Below are positions 23,131 through 34,005 of a DNA stretch of 64,000 nucleotides, one piece after another. The first letter of the stretch is position 1; each line of letters opens with the position of its first letter. The position numbers and the translations under genes are program-made. Source of the stretch: Ypsolopha sequella (taxonomy: Eukaryota; Arthropoda; Insecta; Lepidoptera; Ypsolophidae); the NCBI GenBank assembly GCA_934047225.1, contig OW203987.1, positions 8,087,501-8,151,500 on the forward strand. The letters run 5' to 3'. The notes beneath the pieces were generated by a model. The model did no database searches. It was not told where the DNA came from and saw only the letters and a program-made list of their open reading frames with translations.

Positions 23131-23597
23131 TGTGTATTTGATTTTAGTAAATATTTTAGGTTCAAGTCATGGATTTTATTATACGAAATAAGTGACAAAA
23201 TTCAAAATTTAGGATAAAATTAATAAATAAGTATATTATCAGCGAAGAGCGCTTATTGGGAGTTCTGAAGAACACGGTGTTCTTAAGAGGATGGCCTACC
23301 CTAGCAACTTTTTTTATTACTCGTCCAGCACAATAAGTCCAATGGCAAAGACCTTATTTGCTTTTGATAGAGGCGATCATATGTTGGCTCATTAGCCTCT
23401 TTTTCTTGGACGCGTAATACTTATAATCACGCAGCGAAACAACAAATTGGTGTGTTTTTAGCTAACACTGAAATATTTTGTAGGGAAAAAACATTGGATT
23501 TAAGTAGAATCCCTTCATATTTCATTTTTCCAATATATCTGTACACTGAATTTTCGTAACTACTTGATACAATAGCTAGTAATAATAAAATAATACA
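23131..23597. other. Unannotated sequence
   Basis: A CAAATAAGGTCTTTGCC-type segment near 23340 (inverted) resembles 17838-17855. Nothing else is recognised. Confidence 0.4.
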
Positions 23598-23650
23598 AAA
23601 CCAGTCAAGTGCGAATCAGACTCCCCGCACCTAGGCTACGGAACCCGTGG
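23598..23650 (+). repeat. Fragment of the CGGAACCCTAA repeat family (5' end)
   Basis: ACCAGTCAAGTGCGAATCAG then CTACGGAACCC is the start of the repeat found more fully at 37784-38019. Confidence 0.5.
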
Positions 23651-25119
23651 ATGAAAAATTCAATTTTATCATTTTGTTTTCATGAATTTCTCAACTGCTA
23701 TATTTTTCTTGTAATCTTTACAATTACCATGATTTTATCCATGTTTTTCGGTCCAACAGTTTTGGAGATAAGGGGGGTTACATTTTTGTGGTTTTTCGAG
23801 GATTTCTCGAAATAGATGCAAGTAAATATATTTATAAAATATTAATATAAATTACCTTCATTTTATACACTATTCAATAATAAACCATAACTTGTTCTCA
23901 AAATGACTACTGTCTTACCATCGCAATACTACATCGTAGCAACTTAATTCAATATTGCGAAACTTCCGAGGAACTCGACTCGACGATCATGACAGTCTGA
24001 TTGGTTCAACTAATTTCATTAAAACGAGTCAAAACTCTCCTAAGAATTACTTATTTAAATTGTTTCGGTTAAAATTAATGAATGGATTCTACCGGGACGT
24101 GGAAGGAGTAAAAGCTTTTAAATTATGTTGTGCAATGAATACTTTGACAACATCATTCAAATGTAAAACTTTGATAGCAGTATTGTTTTCTGATTAAGTT
24201 TTTAAAGGTTCCCCAATGGAAATGGGGAAAATCCATGCTATCGCTTGTAGAATATTAGGTTTTAACTTTCAAAGATTTCTAGTGTGAGGACGGGGAATCA
24301 TTGAGTTGGAGCCAGCGGCCGCGATAAACCGTGGGCAGTAGAGATCGGAGACTCAACCGTCGCTTGAGCAGATAAAGACCAATTTGACATAGCACCGTAC
24401 AACCACGCTAAGTAGAGGTTTTTATTCACAAGTTTTATTATAAAAAAAAAAACTGAACGTTTTAGGAAAAATCTGTTCGTTTCAGAAGGAAATAAGATTT
24501 ATATAGGTTTTAATACATAATTAATATTTATGGAATTTTGCTCAAGTAATCTTAAACCTCGACATGACAACTTTTTTTAAGAGCAATCTTTGTTGTTTTT
24601 TTCTCATTACTGGAATGATTTCAGATGATTCCGTTTCGCTAAGTGTGTGCATTATATTCTAGGCAGAAAAACTTTTTTTTTTTCAATTATAGTATTGCTA
24701 GATTCTTCAAATCACGAAGAATAAATTAGGGAACTTTGATGTTTTTGCGGGGCCTATCCTCAATGATAGCCTTAAGGCTGGACCTAAGCCTAGAACATGA
24801 ATAACGTCAGACTTTCAAAGCTTCGTTGGAAGACTCTCCTTATATTGAAAACAATATCTTTTATTTGTTAGTCTTTTATTAAGGGAACGTACTAATAAAC
24901 AATGTATTTCTAAAGAAAATATATTTCAACCCTAGTTTTTTTTGGTTTTAAAGTGTTCCTTAGAATAACGCGGTTACGGGATCAACTTTTTTTTAAAATA
25001 TGTATTACAAATATATGAAGTGAATCTACGAAAATTCAAATATTTTGTCCATAAAAATATTTCAATATATGCTATAAACCCTCCATTCTGTTGTTTTGCT
25101 GCATATACGTTTTGATTTT
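23651..25119. other. Unannotated sequence with one GC-rich block
   Basis: At about 24280-24420 a GC-richer block contains GAGCCAGCGGCCGCGATAAA and GAGACTCAACCGTCGCTTGA. I could not identify it as an RNA, SINE or exon. The remainder is AT-rich. Confidence 0.4.
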
Positions 25120-25500
25120 TTGATCTCCAGGGATAGACCCTTACGCTCCAGGACTTTCTCCCTCCTTAAAACTCCTATACATAACACCTGTCCTTATTGA
25201 AACTTATTCAGTCTTACTATCGGTTCCTTTAAGAAAAAGCTTAAAGAACACTTCCTCTCACAATCTGAATAGTTAAATATTATTATATATTTATGTTTAT
25301 GTAGTTTATTTTATAGATTGTATTTATAGTAAGTATTGATATATAGGTATGTATTTATTTTGTAATTAGCCTTATGGGTACTTGTATTAATCTTTGTATG
25401 TTTTTCTTCTCTGTGTACTGGTGTATGATTACTTCGATTATGTACGAGTATCATTATTTCTGTGATTATTACGAACATTCAAAATAAAAAGATACAGATG
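25120..25500 (+). mobile_element. Non-LTR retrotransposon 3' fragment, same family as 22190-22815
   Basis: The frame reads ...FSLLKTPIHNTC, then a stop, then SFKKKLKEHFLSQSE and a stop. This aligns with the copy at 22200-22431 but lacks the LWN.LP segment, so it has an internal deletion. Its 3' UTR resembles the other copy (TATTTATAGTAAGTATT, TGTATGATTACT) and it ends in an AAATAAAAAGATACAG tail. Confidence 0.72.
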
Positions 25501-25574
25501 CAATATATGCAATATAATTGCGGAAAACAGTGTTTGCTACCAAACTGTTAGATATTACAATGCGTTGACTTTAA

Positions 25575-25905
25575 TTATGAAACTGATTGACTCGACTGGT
25601 ATTTTTAAAACTAATCTAAAAAAAATCTTGCTTACGAAATGTCTGTACTCAATCAATGATTTTTTATTTGCCAATACCCAACGTCCTGGATATTTGTCCT
25701 TTACCTGATACGTTTGACATAAATTTTATAACTTATTATTGCCATTTTTATTACCATTACTATTTATTTATTAACATTGCATCAAATTATCTGATACATG
25801 TACAACATCAATATAATTAAAAATGTTGTAAAATAATTTCATTATAAGATTGTTTTTCTAATACAATGTAAATTATTTGAATAATAAATAAACTGAAACT
25901 GAAAA
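25575..25905 (+). mobile_element. Non-LTR retrotransposon 3' end with CTGAAA tail
   Basis: A short frame encodes IFKTNLKKILLTKCLYSIND followed by FLF. This matches the FK..LK.(Y/W)L..K.(F/Y)YS..EFL-type C-terminus common in insect non-LTR reverse transcriptases. It is followed by an AT-rich 3' UTR and an AATAAATAAACTGAAACTGA tail. It is a different family from the neighbouring 25120-25500 fragment. Only the last 40 or so residues remain. Confidence 0.65.
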
Positions 25906-25959
25906 TTTAATACGAACAGAACAAACTTAGGTAAACTATCCATTGAATAACAGATCCTT

Positions 25960-26218
25960 CTGAGGCTTCCCTCGTAGATGCAACTCCACAAACCACCACC
26001 ACCCAACAGTCACATCATAACTCCTACATGTCACACACATGAAATTTCGGTATACGAACATAAATAATTGCAGTCCAGAATGTTGCCACAGCACTTTTCT
26101 CGAATACCTTGTCCTAGAAAGAATACATCCACGACATGAAACCCCGAGAGGACGAGATTTGAACCCAAGACCTCCGGATTAGTAGTCCAACCCTCAAACC
26201 ACCAGATCACTGAGGCTG
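25960..26218 (-). mobile_element. tRNA-derived SINE
   Basis: The reverse complement carries CAGTGATCTGGTGGTTTGAG (box-A region) and GGTCTTGGGTTCAAATCTCG (box B, near 26156-26170), followed by a GGTGGTGGTGGTTTGTGG body segment. Its 5' edge abuts the TTAA of the neighbouring element exactly. The 132-codon minus frame at 26031-26429 spans both elements and is not a gene. Confidence 0.7.
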
Positions 26219-26533
26219 TTAAGGCGATATGTAAAAGTTTTAATGTCCCTGTTCCTCCATATGCGGAAAAACCCTCAGTGCGAGAGGGATGGATTCGTGG
26301 AAAAGTAGCAAAAAGTCGGTTTTTTATTAATATAAAATGTACTAAAGTGGCTATTAAGATTTCGTTTAACCAAGTGCTAGATATTATTAAAACACATCTA
26401 ATAAAATAAATTTGCAGTCCATAAATCATTCTAAATTGTCAAACCAGGAGAATTGGTATCGAAAAAATACATTATTTACTGAAGTAGATATGCAAGTTCT
26501 TAAAGTGTCGATTTTTTTTCCGTAGCGCCTTAA
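26219..26533. mobile_element. TTAA-flanked element (TTAAGGCG family)
   Basis: Begins TTAAGGCGATATG and ends CGTAGCGCCTTAA, 315 bp. The right part is homologous, inverted, to 14070-14320. The CAGTGCGAGAGGG segment near 26276 recurs inverted inside 28291-28714. TTAA ends suggest piggyBac-type mobilisation (inference). Confidence 0.72.
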
Positions 26534-27300
26534 ATTAATGAATGAAAGAAAACAAACTTCATTGTACACGGTTAAATAAAAAATTGTTTACACACAATGT
26601 TGTACAAGGGCGGACTTATCACTTAAAGCGATTTCTTCCAGCTAACCTTTGGGTGGTGAAGAAAGTATTATTTTATGTCATGTGGAAGTGGGATACCAAA
26701 TTTCCAAAATAAATAAAAGAAAGTACATAATGTCTTACTACTTTTCTACATTTTTATAACGTTATGATATTATTATATTCAGGATATATTTTAAATGTTT
26801 GTGAATCTTTTATAGACAATAATATTGAATTTTCATATCCATAACATCATTTATGATTGGGCAGGTTCAGCTGGAACAAGTAAAAAAAATATTTGATGAT
26901 TTCTTTTTCTTTTATTATAAAATCGTCGTGTGCACCATGCACTGATCAATAACAGGGCCATAAATAAAAAAAATATATATAAATATTCACGATCTTGATT
27001 TTTCATGATTTTACATCAAATAATTCTTTTACATGCCAAAGCTGAATCTACCCAGTATGATGCAGCGGGGAGACTCTATATCAAAACCTCAAAATTCGAA
27101 ATCAGCTATACAAAATTCTAAAATCCTTTTTTTTAGTACATTCGAAAGCCATGCAAATAATATGGATTGCCATGTAAAAAGCAGTAAGAAGTCAACAAAA
27201 CTGGCAACACTCATGCTGCACTACTTATTGGAGTCCAGACGAGCATGTAACAATGCAGCCTTACAGAGCCTCGGTGATTAGTCCCAAACTACTTGGAAGA
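26534..27300. other. Unannotated sequence
   Basis: A plus frame of 82 codons (27033-27281) is the most protein-like piece, with balanced composition in its second half, but I recognise no domain and see no supporting neighbours. Confidence 0.35.
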
Positions 27301-27748
27301 GATTGCAGGTTGTTCTCCATTTGAACATGTATTTGGGTAAATAATACAAACCATTTGTTTTAATCGCCAACATAATAAAATTCCAAGCAATGTGTATGTT
27401 ACGGGTAATGCTAGAAAAATTGGTAAACCTAAAAATACTCAGACAAACTTAGAATTACCTGAGCTTCTTGGGTCAACCTGGCTGTAACAGAATAACAGCG
27501 TTGTGGCGTAGTATGCATACATTATGTTATATTATAAGTATGTATTATTGCGTCACAGCACCATGCTGAGTTATGGCCAATTTGGTGACGTTGAATGCAT
27601 GGGATAGCTTCATCCTAATCCTTGACTATTGTGTTTAATATGTTACTTATAAGTACTAGTTTTAAGTTAATACAATAGTTATTATGTACCTATATTTTGC
27701 TTTTCCATGTATTCTTTTTGTCCCAAATAAATTTCTTTCTTTCTTTCA
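27301..27748 (+). repeat. Possible retroelement 3' end with TTTC tail
   Basis: AAATAAATTTCTTTCTTTCT at 27726-27748 looks like an A-signal plus simple tail of an insect non-LTR or SINE insertion. The upstream body is not recognised. Confidence 0.35.
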
Positions 27749-27979
27749 AGTCCAAAAATTCGGCGTTTACCCTGGTATAACTAGGTATACCCAACGCTGG
27801 TTGGGAAATGTTGGTCACAGTGTACATTTTTAAACTGTGGTTAGGTGTTGAAGGGTCTTCATGCTCTGCTCCGCTTCGCTTGGTGCCCGAATTTATTTGT
27901 CATAGCAACTTATCTTTTTGGAAGAATTCGCTTTTAGTGATAAGGTCGCCAATTGTTACCTTCTCTCATAAGTTTGTTC

Positions 27980-28045
27980 TTTTACCTTATTTTATTTATT
28001 TTGGTGTACAATAAAGAGTATTTGTCTTGTCTTGTCTTGTCTTAT
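27980..28045 (+). repeat. Retroelement 3' end with (TTGTC)n tail
   Basis: GTGTACAATAAAGAGTATT followed by four TTGTC-type repeats ending near 28043. The ACAATAAAGA signal resembles the tails at 22790 and 44195. Confidence 0.5.
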
Positions 28046-28225
28046 CAAGCTCCTCCTCGCTGCGCTTCGCTTTGCTCTACTTTGCACCTATTTTTGACAT
28101 TTACCCATACTTACCCGTAACGTACGTCGTCGTGGTAAAAATCGGAACTAACGCTGCTATCCTATCCCTAGTTTCCGTCTATCACACTCATCCACGCGCC
28201 AAAAGATCCTTATAGCACTGTACAG
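28046..28225. repeat. GC-rich CGCTTCGC tract plus repeat shared with 15865-15985
   Basis: CTCCTCGCTGCGCTTCGCTT at about 28050 resembles 20205-20300. The rest pairs with 15865-15985. Confidence 0.45.
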
Positions 28226-28290
28226 ACATAATATATGGTATAAGAAGGCAGGTATGATCGATACTATACTCCTTTTTTGCGCGACCGGTT

Positions 28291-28714
28291 TTAAGGCGAT
28301 ATGCGAAAAAAATACGGGTGTTTCTTTTCTGTGTATTTCATGAAATACACGGAAAATTATAGTCAGTTTCTGGTATGTGCATTTTGACTATATAATCTAG
28401 GGTTTTGAAACTGAAAAACATATTTGGATAGATTTTCCTTGATAGAAATAATTGTTGAAATGAGGTCTTCAAATACATTTTTTCTCCTCATTTGACGAAT
28501 AGGAACCATATACAGAACTCAAACATATTTTATTAGGTGTTTTTCAACAATATCTACAGATTTGAAATTTGAAATTTTGCTAGCTATTTTAGATTTTTTT
28601 TTTTAAATATAAAACCAACTTTTTTCCGTTTTGCCCTGAATCCGCCCCTCTCGCACTGCGCGATTTTTTGCTTGGAGTGACAGTGACAAAAATAAAATTC
28701 GCATAGCCTCTTAA
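28291..28714. mobile_element. TTAA-flanked element with TTAAGGCGATATGCG TIRs
   Basis: The left end TTAAGGCGATATGCG matches the reverse complement of the right end, TTAAGAGGCTATGCG. Length is 424 bp. Internal TGTATTTCATGAAATACA is a perfect palindrome. It shares sequence with 26219-26533 in inverted orientation. The 95-codon minus frame at 28584-28871 crosses the element edge and is not a gene. Confidence 0.75.
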
Positions 28715-29011
28715 AACTTCTATAAAGTCGAAAATTGAGGAAAATCTGTCTAGAAAAAAATACATAAAATATTAATGAGATTCTATACTTTGTTGTAAAG
28801 AGATTTGTCCCAATATCCCTTGAAATTGAAAACAGGTCGTGTAAAAAAGGAGTTACGAGTAGATCGAGCATACATGTTTAGATTAATAAACCTTGTAATT
28901 AGATTTTTATGCCCTACAGAAGATACTGTAGATAAGCTCTTGTATATCATAGTGTTGGTCAAGGCCTTTACAAAAATAAAAATTCTCTTAAACTAAAACT
29001 TTTCTATCCAG
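28715..29011. other. Unannotated sequence preceding the candidate exon
   Basis: AT-rich. A CTTAAACTAAAAC stretch just before 29001 could serve as a branch-point region. Confidence 0.3.
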
Positions 29012-29077
29012 GAAGATTACATCCACCCAGTCCTACCAGACCATATCCCAAGAACTGTTCGTGGAGCAGATGGGATG
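29012..29077 (+). CDS. Candidate internal exon, unidentified
   Basis: A 66-bp block with 50% GC in roughly 30% GC surroundings encodes EDYIHPVLPDHIPRTVRGAD plus GM in one frame. It is preceded by a pyrimidine-rich acceptor TTTTCTATCCAG and followed by a donor-like GTAAGA at 29078. Length is exactly 22 codons, so it would be a phase-0 cassette exon. Against this, the same frame stays open past the donor to 29142 and I do not recognise the peptide. It could be a remnant of a mobile element or chance. If real, it implies that this window lies within a long intron or at the edge of a host gene. Confidence 0.28.
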
Positions 29078-30171
29078 GTAAGAGAGGGTGGGGGAGGCAA
29101 CAGGTGCCGCGTTGCCAGGCAGCTGTCTTCAGACAGATCATAACTACGCGAAACTGCACCGCATCCTGTTTTGAGCACATTTATTCACGAGTGACGGAGA
29201 AATAACAAATAATAATGAAGACATGTATCTTGCGAGGTATAAGACAGAAAACTTTAATTTTAATTTTCTTATTTTTTATGCATCCGTTTGTCATTATAAT
29301 TGTTATGTTGGATATAATTATATACATTTGGAAGAAACTACACTCTACCACATAGAGTATTCTAGTATGGAGTGTATACTATGTAATTACTTATAGTTTT
29401 GTTTTATGAGACAAATAAATGTTTTTTCATTTTTTTGCAGTACGATTTGGGTAGCCGAGCGAAGCGGAGTGGAGCGGGACGACCATCCTAGTTTTCACTG
29501 GAAATAATTTCGTATAATCGCGTAATTAAACTGTGCTTACGCTATAATTCGGTTTTTCACCAAAACGCGCGCTCTTTTGCAAAAAATCAGTTAATGCCAT
29601 CACACGACAACATAATATATACACTACAAAAGAAACCCTATAAATAATGCCGTTTATGTACCTATGTATGCGCAGGCATATGCATGCATAGTTGACGTGT
29701 GTCGCACTGAGCTCCAGCACTATCCAGTAATCCTGAGTGCATTTTTTTATTTATATATTTTCAGTGTTCCATCGAGAAAGAGAAACCATTGCAATATAAG
29801 TAATTGTTAAATCCAGATGTCTTAAGATACTATTGCTATCAACAGAAATAAGGATCTTTCAGTAAAGTGTATGTTAGCATTAATAAGCTGGATAAACATA
29901 TTCTTGCGTTAATATCAATATAATAAAATTCAAAAAAATAATAATAAACCCGCTGCGTTGCGATCCGCAGTACTAACCGGGGAACCGTCGCGTAATCATG
30001 TCTGCCTCTGAAGAAATTTGTCGATTACAGTATCTAGAGGCGAAATATGACTAATACATCGTGAGAAGCCGTTTATATTATGAATCCAAACCACAAATCT
30101 TTTAGTAATAAAATTATAAACCCTTAAAAAAACTTTTACTAGAGAATGTATAATAAAATATAAATAAATAA
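29078..30171. other. Unannotated sequence
   Basis: It stays GC-rich to about 29160, then is AT-rich. GAGCGAAGCGGAGTGGAGCG near 29457 belongs to the CGCTTCGC tract type. No gene is recognised. Confidence 0.4.
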
Positions 30172-30470
30172 CATACGGGCGCGTGGGCCGAGTTGACGAC
30201 ATAGCGTCGGAGTATATCCACAGTAGCTCAGTTAGGCAATACTGTTTCAATCATAGGTGGAGTAGAATTAGAGCAGCTCTAACCCCATTACTGCATTACT
30301 GTGTAGAAAACGGACTCCCTAATAATAAAACGAATCTACACAGTAATGCAGTAATGGGGTTAGAGCTGCTCTAATTCTACTCCACCTATGATTGAAACAG
30401 TATTGCCTAACTGAGCTACTGTGGATATACTCCGACGCTATGTCGTCAACTCGGCCCACGCGCCCGTATG
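30172..30470. mobile_element. Perfect 136-bp inverted repeat with 27-bp spacer (foldback element)
   Basis: Arms 30172-30307 and 30335-30470 are exact reverse complements. The outer ends read CATACGGGCGCGTGGGCCGA. TA at 30174-30175 and at 30467-30468 could be a target duplication around a CGGGCGCG-ended element, but it is also part of the palindrome. Each arm holds a box-A-like TAGCTCAGTTAGGC, hinting at tRNA or SINE ancestry. No coding sequence. A transcript would fold into a long perfect double strand. Confidence 0.9.
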
Positions 30471-32187
30471 ATTTCCTGTCCTCGTGACAAAGAAGAACGT
30501 TTAACTAAATAAATAACATAAATTGTGGGCATGTTCGCTGAGGCCAAAGTGCCTGATTTCTTAGATCCAGAATAGCATCATTTTGGGATCGTCTTAGAAA
30601 CTCCGGCAATGGTATTTTAAGGATGATCGTTGGTAAAATTAATGAAAACCCAATTTTAGATCATTGGAGTTCCTTGCAATGAGCCCCCAACAAAAAATAA
30701 ATAGATATATACCTAAGTAGTTCAAATTAAATCCTCAATTTTATTATATTTTATTTTATATTGGATATTTTAAACATTTTTAATTTTAAGTTGTATCGTT
30801 ATTTAAGCATATGGACTGTAAAAAAAAAACATTTTTTTATTGTGGTCTGAAATAAAAAAAAATTTTTTTATGTTTATTATAAATATGTAAATGCAGCAGA
30901 ATACTTTATTGCACGTATACAATACAATGTATACTATACATAGACAATTATAACATAAAACTCGAAGTTTGCAATAAAAGGTTACAAAAATGTGTTATCA
31001 GTACTTACTTTTCTAGAATCTGACAAACAAAAACCTCAGCGGGAAGAACTATTCACACTTGACCGTGTATTTTTTCATTATTTTTCGAGACCGAGACCTC
31101 ACAAAGCTGCTTTTAATCTCCAGGTTATTCACGTACAAACAACCCGTTGAAGGTAACTGTGGACCTTCGTTTCCCCTCAAATGTAAGAGAATCCCATGCG
31201 GGAGGGAACGGGTTATATCTAGTACATTATGTACTTACTCGTAGAGCGTACGGCGTGCACGTTGGTTGAGTATTTAAAGTTGGACATCATTAAAATGTTG
31301 GTTTTTACTTTTTGCAGCTGTTTTATTTTAATGTGGATATTTAACCTTTGAAGGCAGGTTTTTCACAAATTTCAGAGCATTTATTTTTAAATCACTGTAT
31401 GTTTTCAAGCATACCTATACATCTCTTCACACAACTACTGGTAGAAGACCGGTATAGCAAACTAGGATGTTTGTTAAGTGACCAAGGTACGGAATAACAA
31501 TATGCCTACATAAATCGAAAGAAGGAACGAATTTATGGTTGTGATGTTAAGAGTTATTCCGAGTACATTATTCCCTCGAAATATTAGTCGTTCGAATTTT
31601 GTTTACAGTATGACAAATGCCATGCTATAAAGAAAAGTTTTTAAGCCTCATCAAGGAAAAATATATTCCTAATATAATAACAAGGAATGCTCAATCTAGG
31701 ATTCTAATAAAAAACAAAATACATACCGTAGAAAATCCCTTTTAAAATCAACAGGAATCTGCCTTGGCAATTTTTCCGTACGTGACGGATTAGCAGACCT
31801 GTTCTCTCGCAGAAGGGCTGATTTGTCCGACATACAGTAGTTCTTTTATTGTTATCGAAAATCGATAAGGGAACGGATTAACGCAGCTCTTGTGTCTTCA
31901 CGATCAGCGTATCTCGAAAACAAAAATATGCAAAGAAAAGTGTTATGAATGTTAGAGGGTAAGTGGTAATATGGTACGGCCGCCAGCACGGGTCAGTAAC
32001 CGAACTTTTGTCTTTGTCTGAGATATCTATTTCCTGGCCAGACTAGAAGACCTATGAAGTAGTGCTCATACTTAACAAAAGGAAGAATCAACGTTATGAG
32101 GGAAGGCAAATTATACGATATTAAGATCTTTTGTAAGAGGGCATTGTGAAGTCTTATATTTTGTATGTAATCTCATTCTTATATCTA
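30471..32187. other. Unannotated sequence
   Basis: Part of the repeat shared with 22816-23130 lies near 31720-31800. A 61-codon frame at 31059-31244 has no domain. No gene is recognised. Confidence 0.4.
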
Positions 32188-32222
32188 AACTAGCTGTGGC
32201 CTGCGACTTCGTACGCGTTCAA
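32188..32222 (+). repeat. Lepidopteran-type dispersed repeat motif (CTAGCTGTGGCCTGCGACTT)
   Basis: Second copy of the motif at 4221-4257, and closer to the common form. Downstream CCCCGAAATATATCTCGA near 32410 resembles CCCGAAATATATCTTGA near 4441, so the homology extends beyond the motif. Confidence 0.55.
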
Positions 32223-32589
32223 ATATAAACAAATTTCAAAATTTCATTATTTATATGAAATAAATATTAATATTTGGCTATAATAAGCTTTTCATTTAAT
32301 TCTATAATTATTAACACAAGAAAAATAACAATTTAAGTATTTTCAAGATATAATTCGGCCCACCCACATCAGTCGAATCAAATCAAAATCAAACTGAAGC
32401 CGGCCCCAAAATGGGCCCCGAAATATATCTCGAAAACAACTAATTGTTATTTTTCTTGTATTTATAATTATTTATAAACACAAGAAAAACTTGGTGAAAC
32501 ATTATCAACATCTTAAAGAAAAACTGGTACTGTTTCACTAATAAAACTGGAGTTTATTTTAGCCTAACACCTCGCCGTAAAAACTAAAT

Positions 32590-32713
32590 ATAGTAGTTTA
32601 TAATACAAGGGTAAAAGAGACAAATTACGAGGACGATTTAAAACACGAGCGTAGCGAGTGTTTTAAACGTAACCGAGTAATTTATTGCTCTTACGCCCGT
32701 GTATCATACTACG
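32590..32713. mobile_element. Palindromic MITE (GAGCGTAGCGAG family)
   Basis: The left half (TAGTAGTTTATAATACAAGG ... ACGATTTAAAACACGAGCG) is imperfectly complementary to the right half (CGAGTGTTTTAAACG ... GTATCATACTACG). Half copies are at 8361-8430 and 20993-21063. Confidence 0.75.
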
Positions 32714-32833
32714 TTTTTCAATGCATAGTGTGAGGAAATAAAAAAAAAAACTTATGAACTTTAAATTATGATTGGCTCAAAAGGACTGTATCCAGAGCCG
32801 TTAAACAGTGGAAAAGAAGTAGAAAATCTATGG

Positions 32834-32986
32834 TACACAGGAAAGGCTGCAGGTTAGCCAACCATTGTAAATAAATAAAAAAAATAATAATAATAAAGCC
32901 CTAGGGCAAAATAATCGACTTTCTGTTCGGTTTTGATGCATAAAAAGTGGGCCTTTACGAGCACTTGCATTGAAAAATAATTTATT
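32834..32986. repeat. Dispersed repeat (GCCCTAGGGCAAAATA family)
   Basis: Near-identical to 21230-21372 across the CCCTAGGGC ... GAGCACTTGCATTGAAAAAT part. Confidence 0.7.
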
Positions 32987-33125
32987 GTTTTCTTATATAA
33001 CTATTTTTGAGAAGACTTTTTTTACAACACGAACTTTCATTATTATTACCACGATAAATAAAAAACAAAATACATTTGTAAGCAAAACAGAGTAATCGTT
33101 AGCTAAAAGTATTATATATATCTAT

Positions 33126-33342
33126 AAATAAAAATAAAATATTCAGTATCATAAGTATCTATAATTTATAATTATTAATTTTTAAGTTTTATTTATAATT
33201 GTGTAACTGATGCCGACCACAATTAGTGGTCGAAATATATTTTACTACTCACCTATAATTATATTTTTTTGTGTTTTCGTATATATATATATATAATTTC
33301 TTTAATCGAAAAGACAAGAAAAGTCTATTATCATTTTATGTT
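33126..33342 (+). repeat. Dispersed repeat, near-identical partner at 11207-11424
   Basis: Same orientation, and the same ATATAT run length class. Flanks at both ends differ from those of the partner, so this is a transposed or copied unit and not a larger duplication. Confidence 0.88.
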
Positions 33343-33939
33343 GTTTCTCGCAAAAGCGATATATATATTTATATAAATAAAAATAAAATTACATAATTAC
33401 ATTCTCATACTCTGACGTCACGGGTAGATGTTGAAATGCTAAAACATCTTGTCATTCATGTGTAAAAACTGCAGTGTTGTTCGACTTCGCAGCGTAAGTG
33501 CCGTTTCATATTTATATTTTCATCTACGTTCCGTTTTTAGCACTAAAATAATTTTATGCATTGAATTTTGTATGGTAGGTCTCTTCATACTCCCGACCTA
33601 GAAAGCTATATAAATGAGAGTACAATATCGAATCAATTATTTAAACACCAACCAGTCTGCAGAAAAATCAGATTTTGACTTCAAATCCTCTGCAATGTCA
33701 TAAAATATCACAGTTTCATGGTTTAAAAATAATCAGAAAAGAGACAAAACTGGGACCAGCCCCCCTTAAATTTCATTATTTTGATTTAAAAGACTTTTCT
33801 GCAACTGGCCGTTAGTTCCATCAAATGGGTATTTTGTAATGCCTACTTCTTGCTTATGGCCATACCAAAAATTGTGAAAAAAAATGTATATGAATTTATA
33901 TAAATATTATATAATTTATATTTAAATTATAATTTATGT
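33343..33939. other. Unannotated sequence
   Basis: AT-rich; nothing recognised. Confidence 0.4.
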
Positions 33940-34005
33940 ATAAATTTTGCATATATGTTGTCTTAGAGTTGATAAACTCTAAGACAACATATATGCAAAA
34001 TTTAT
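33940..34005. repeat. Perfect hairpin, 31-bp arms and 4-nt loop
   Basis: 33940-33970 and 33975-34005 are exact reverse complements around GATA. The stem includes TGTTGTCTTAGAGTT / AACTCTAAGACAACA. It could be a small foldback insertion or a hairpin-forming RNA locus. Confidence 0.9.

Noticed and set aside
26031..26429. 132-codon minus-strand frame
   Set aside because: It crosses from a TTAA element into a tRNA-derived SINE head. Chance opening.
27033..27281. 82-codon frame as a host exon
   Set aside because: No convincing splice sites, domain or neighbouring coding signal, so it is left as unassigned.
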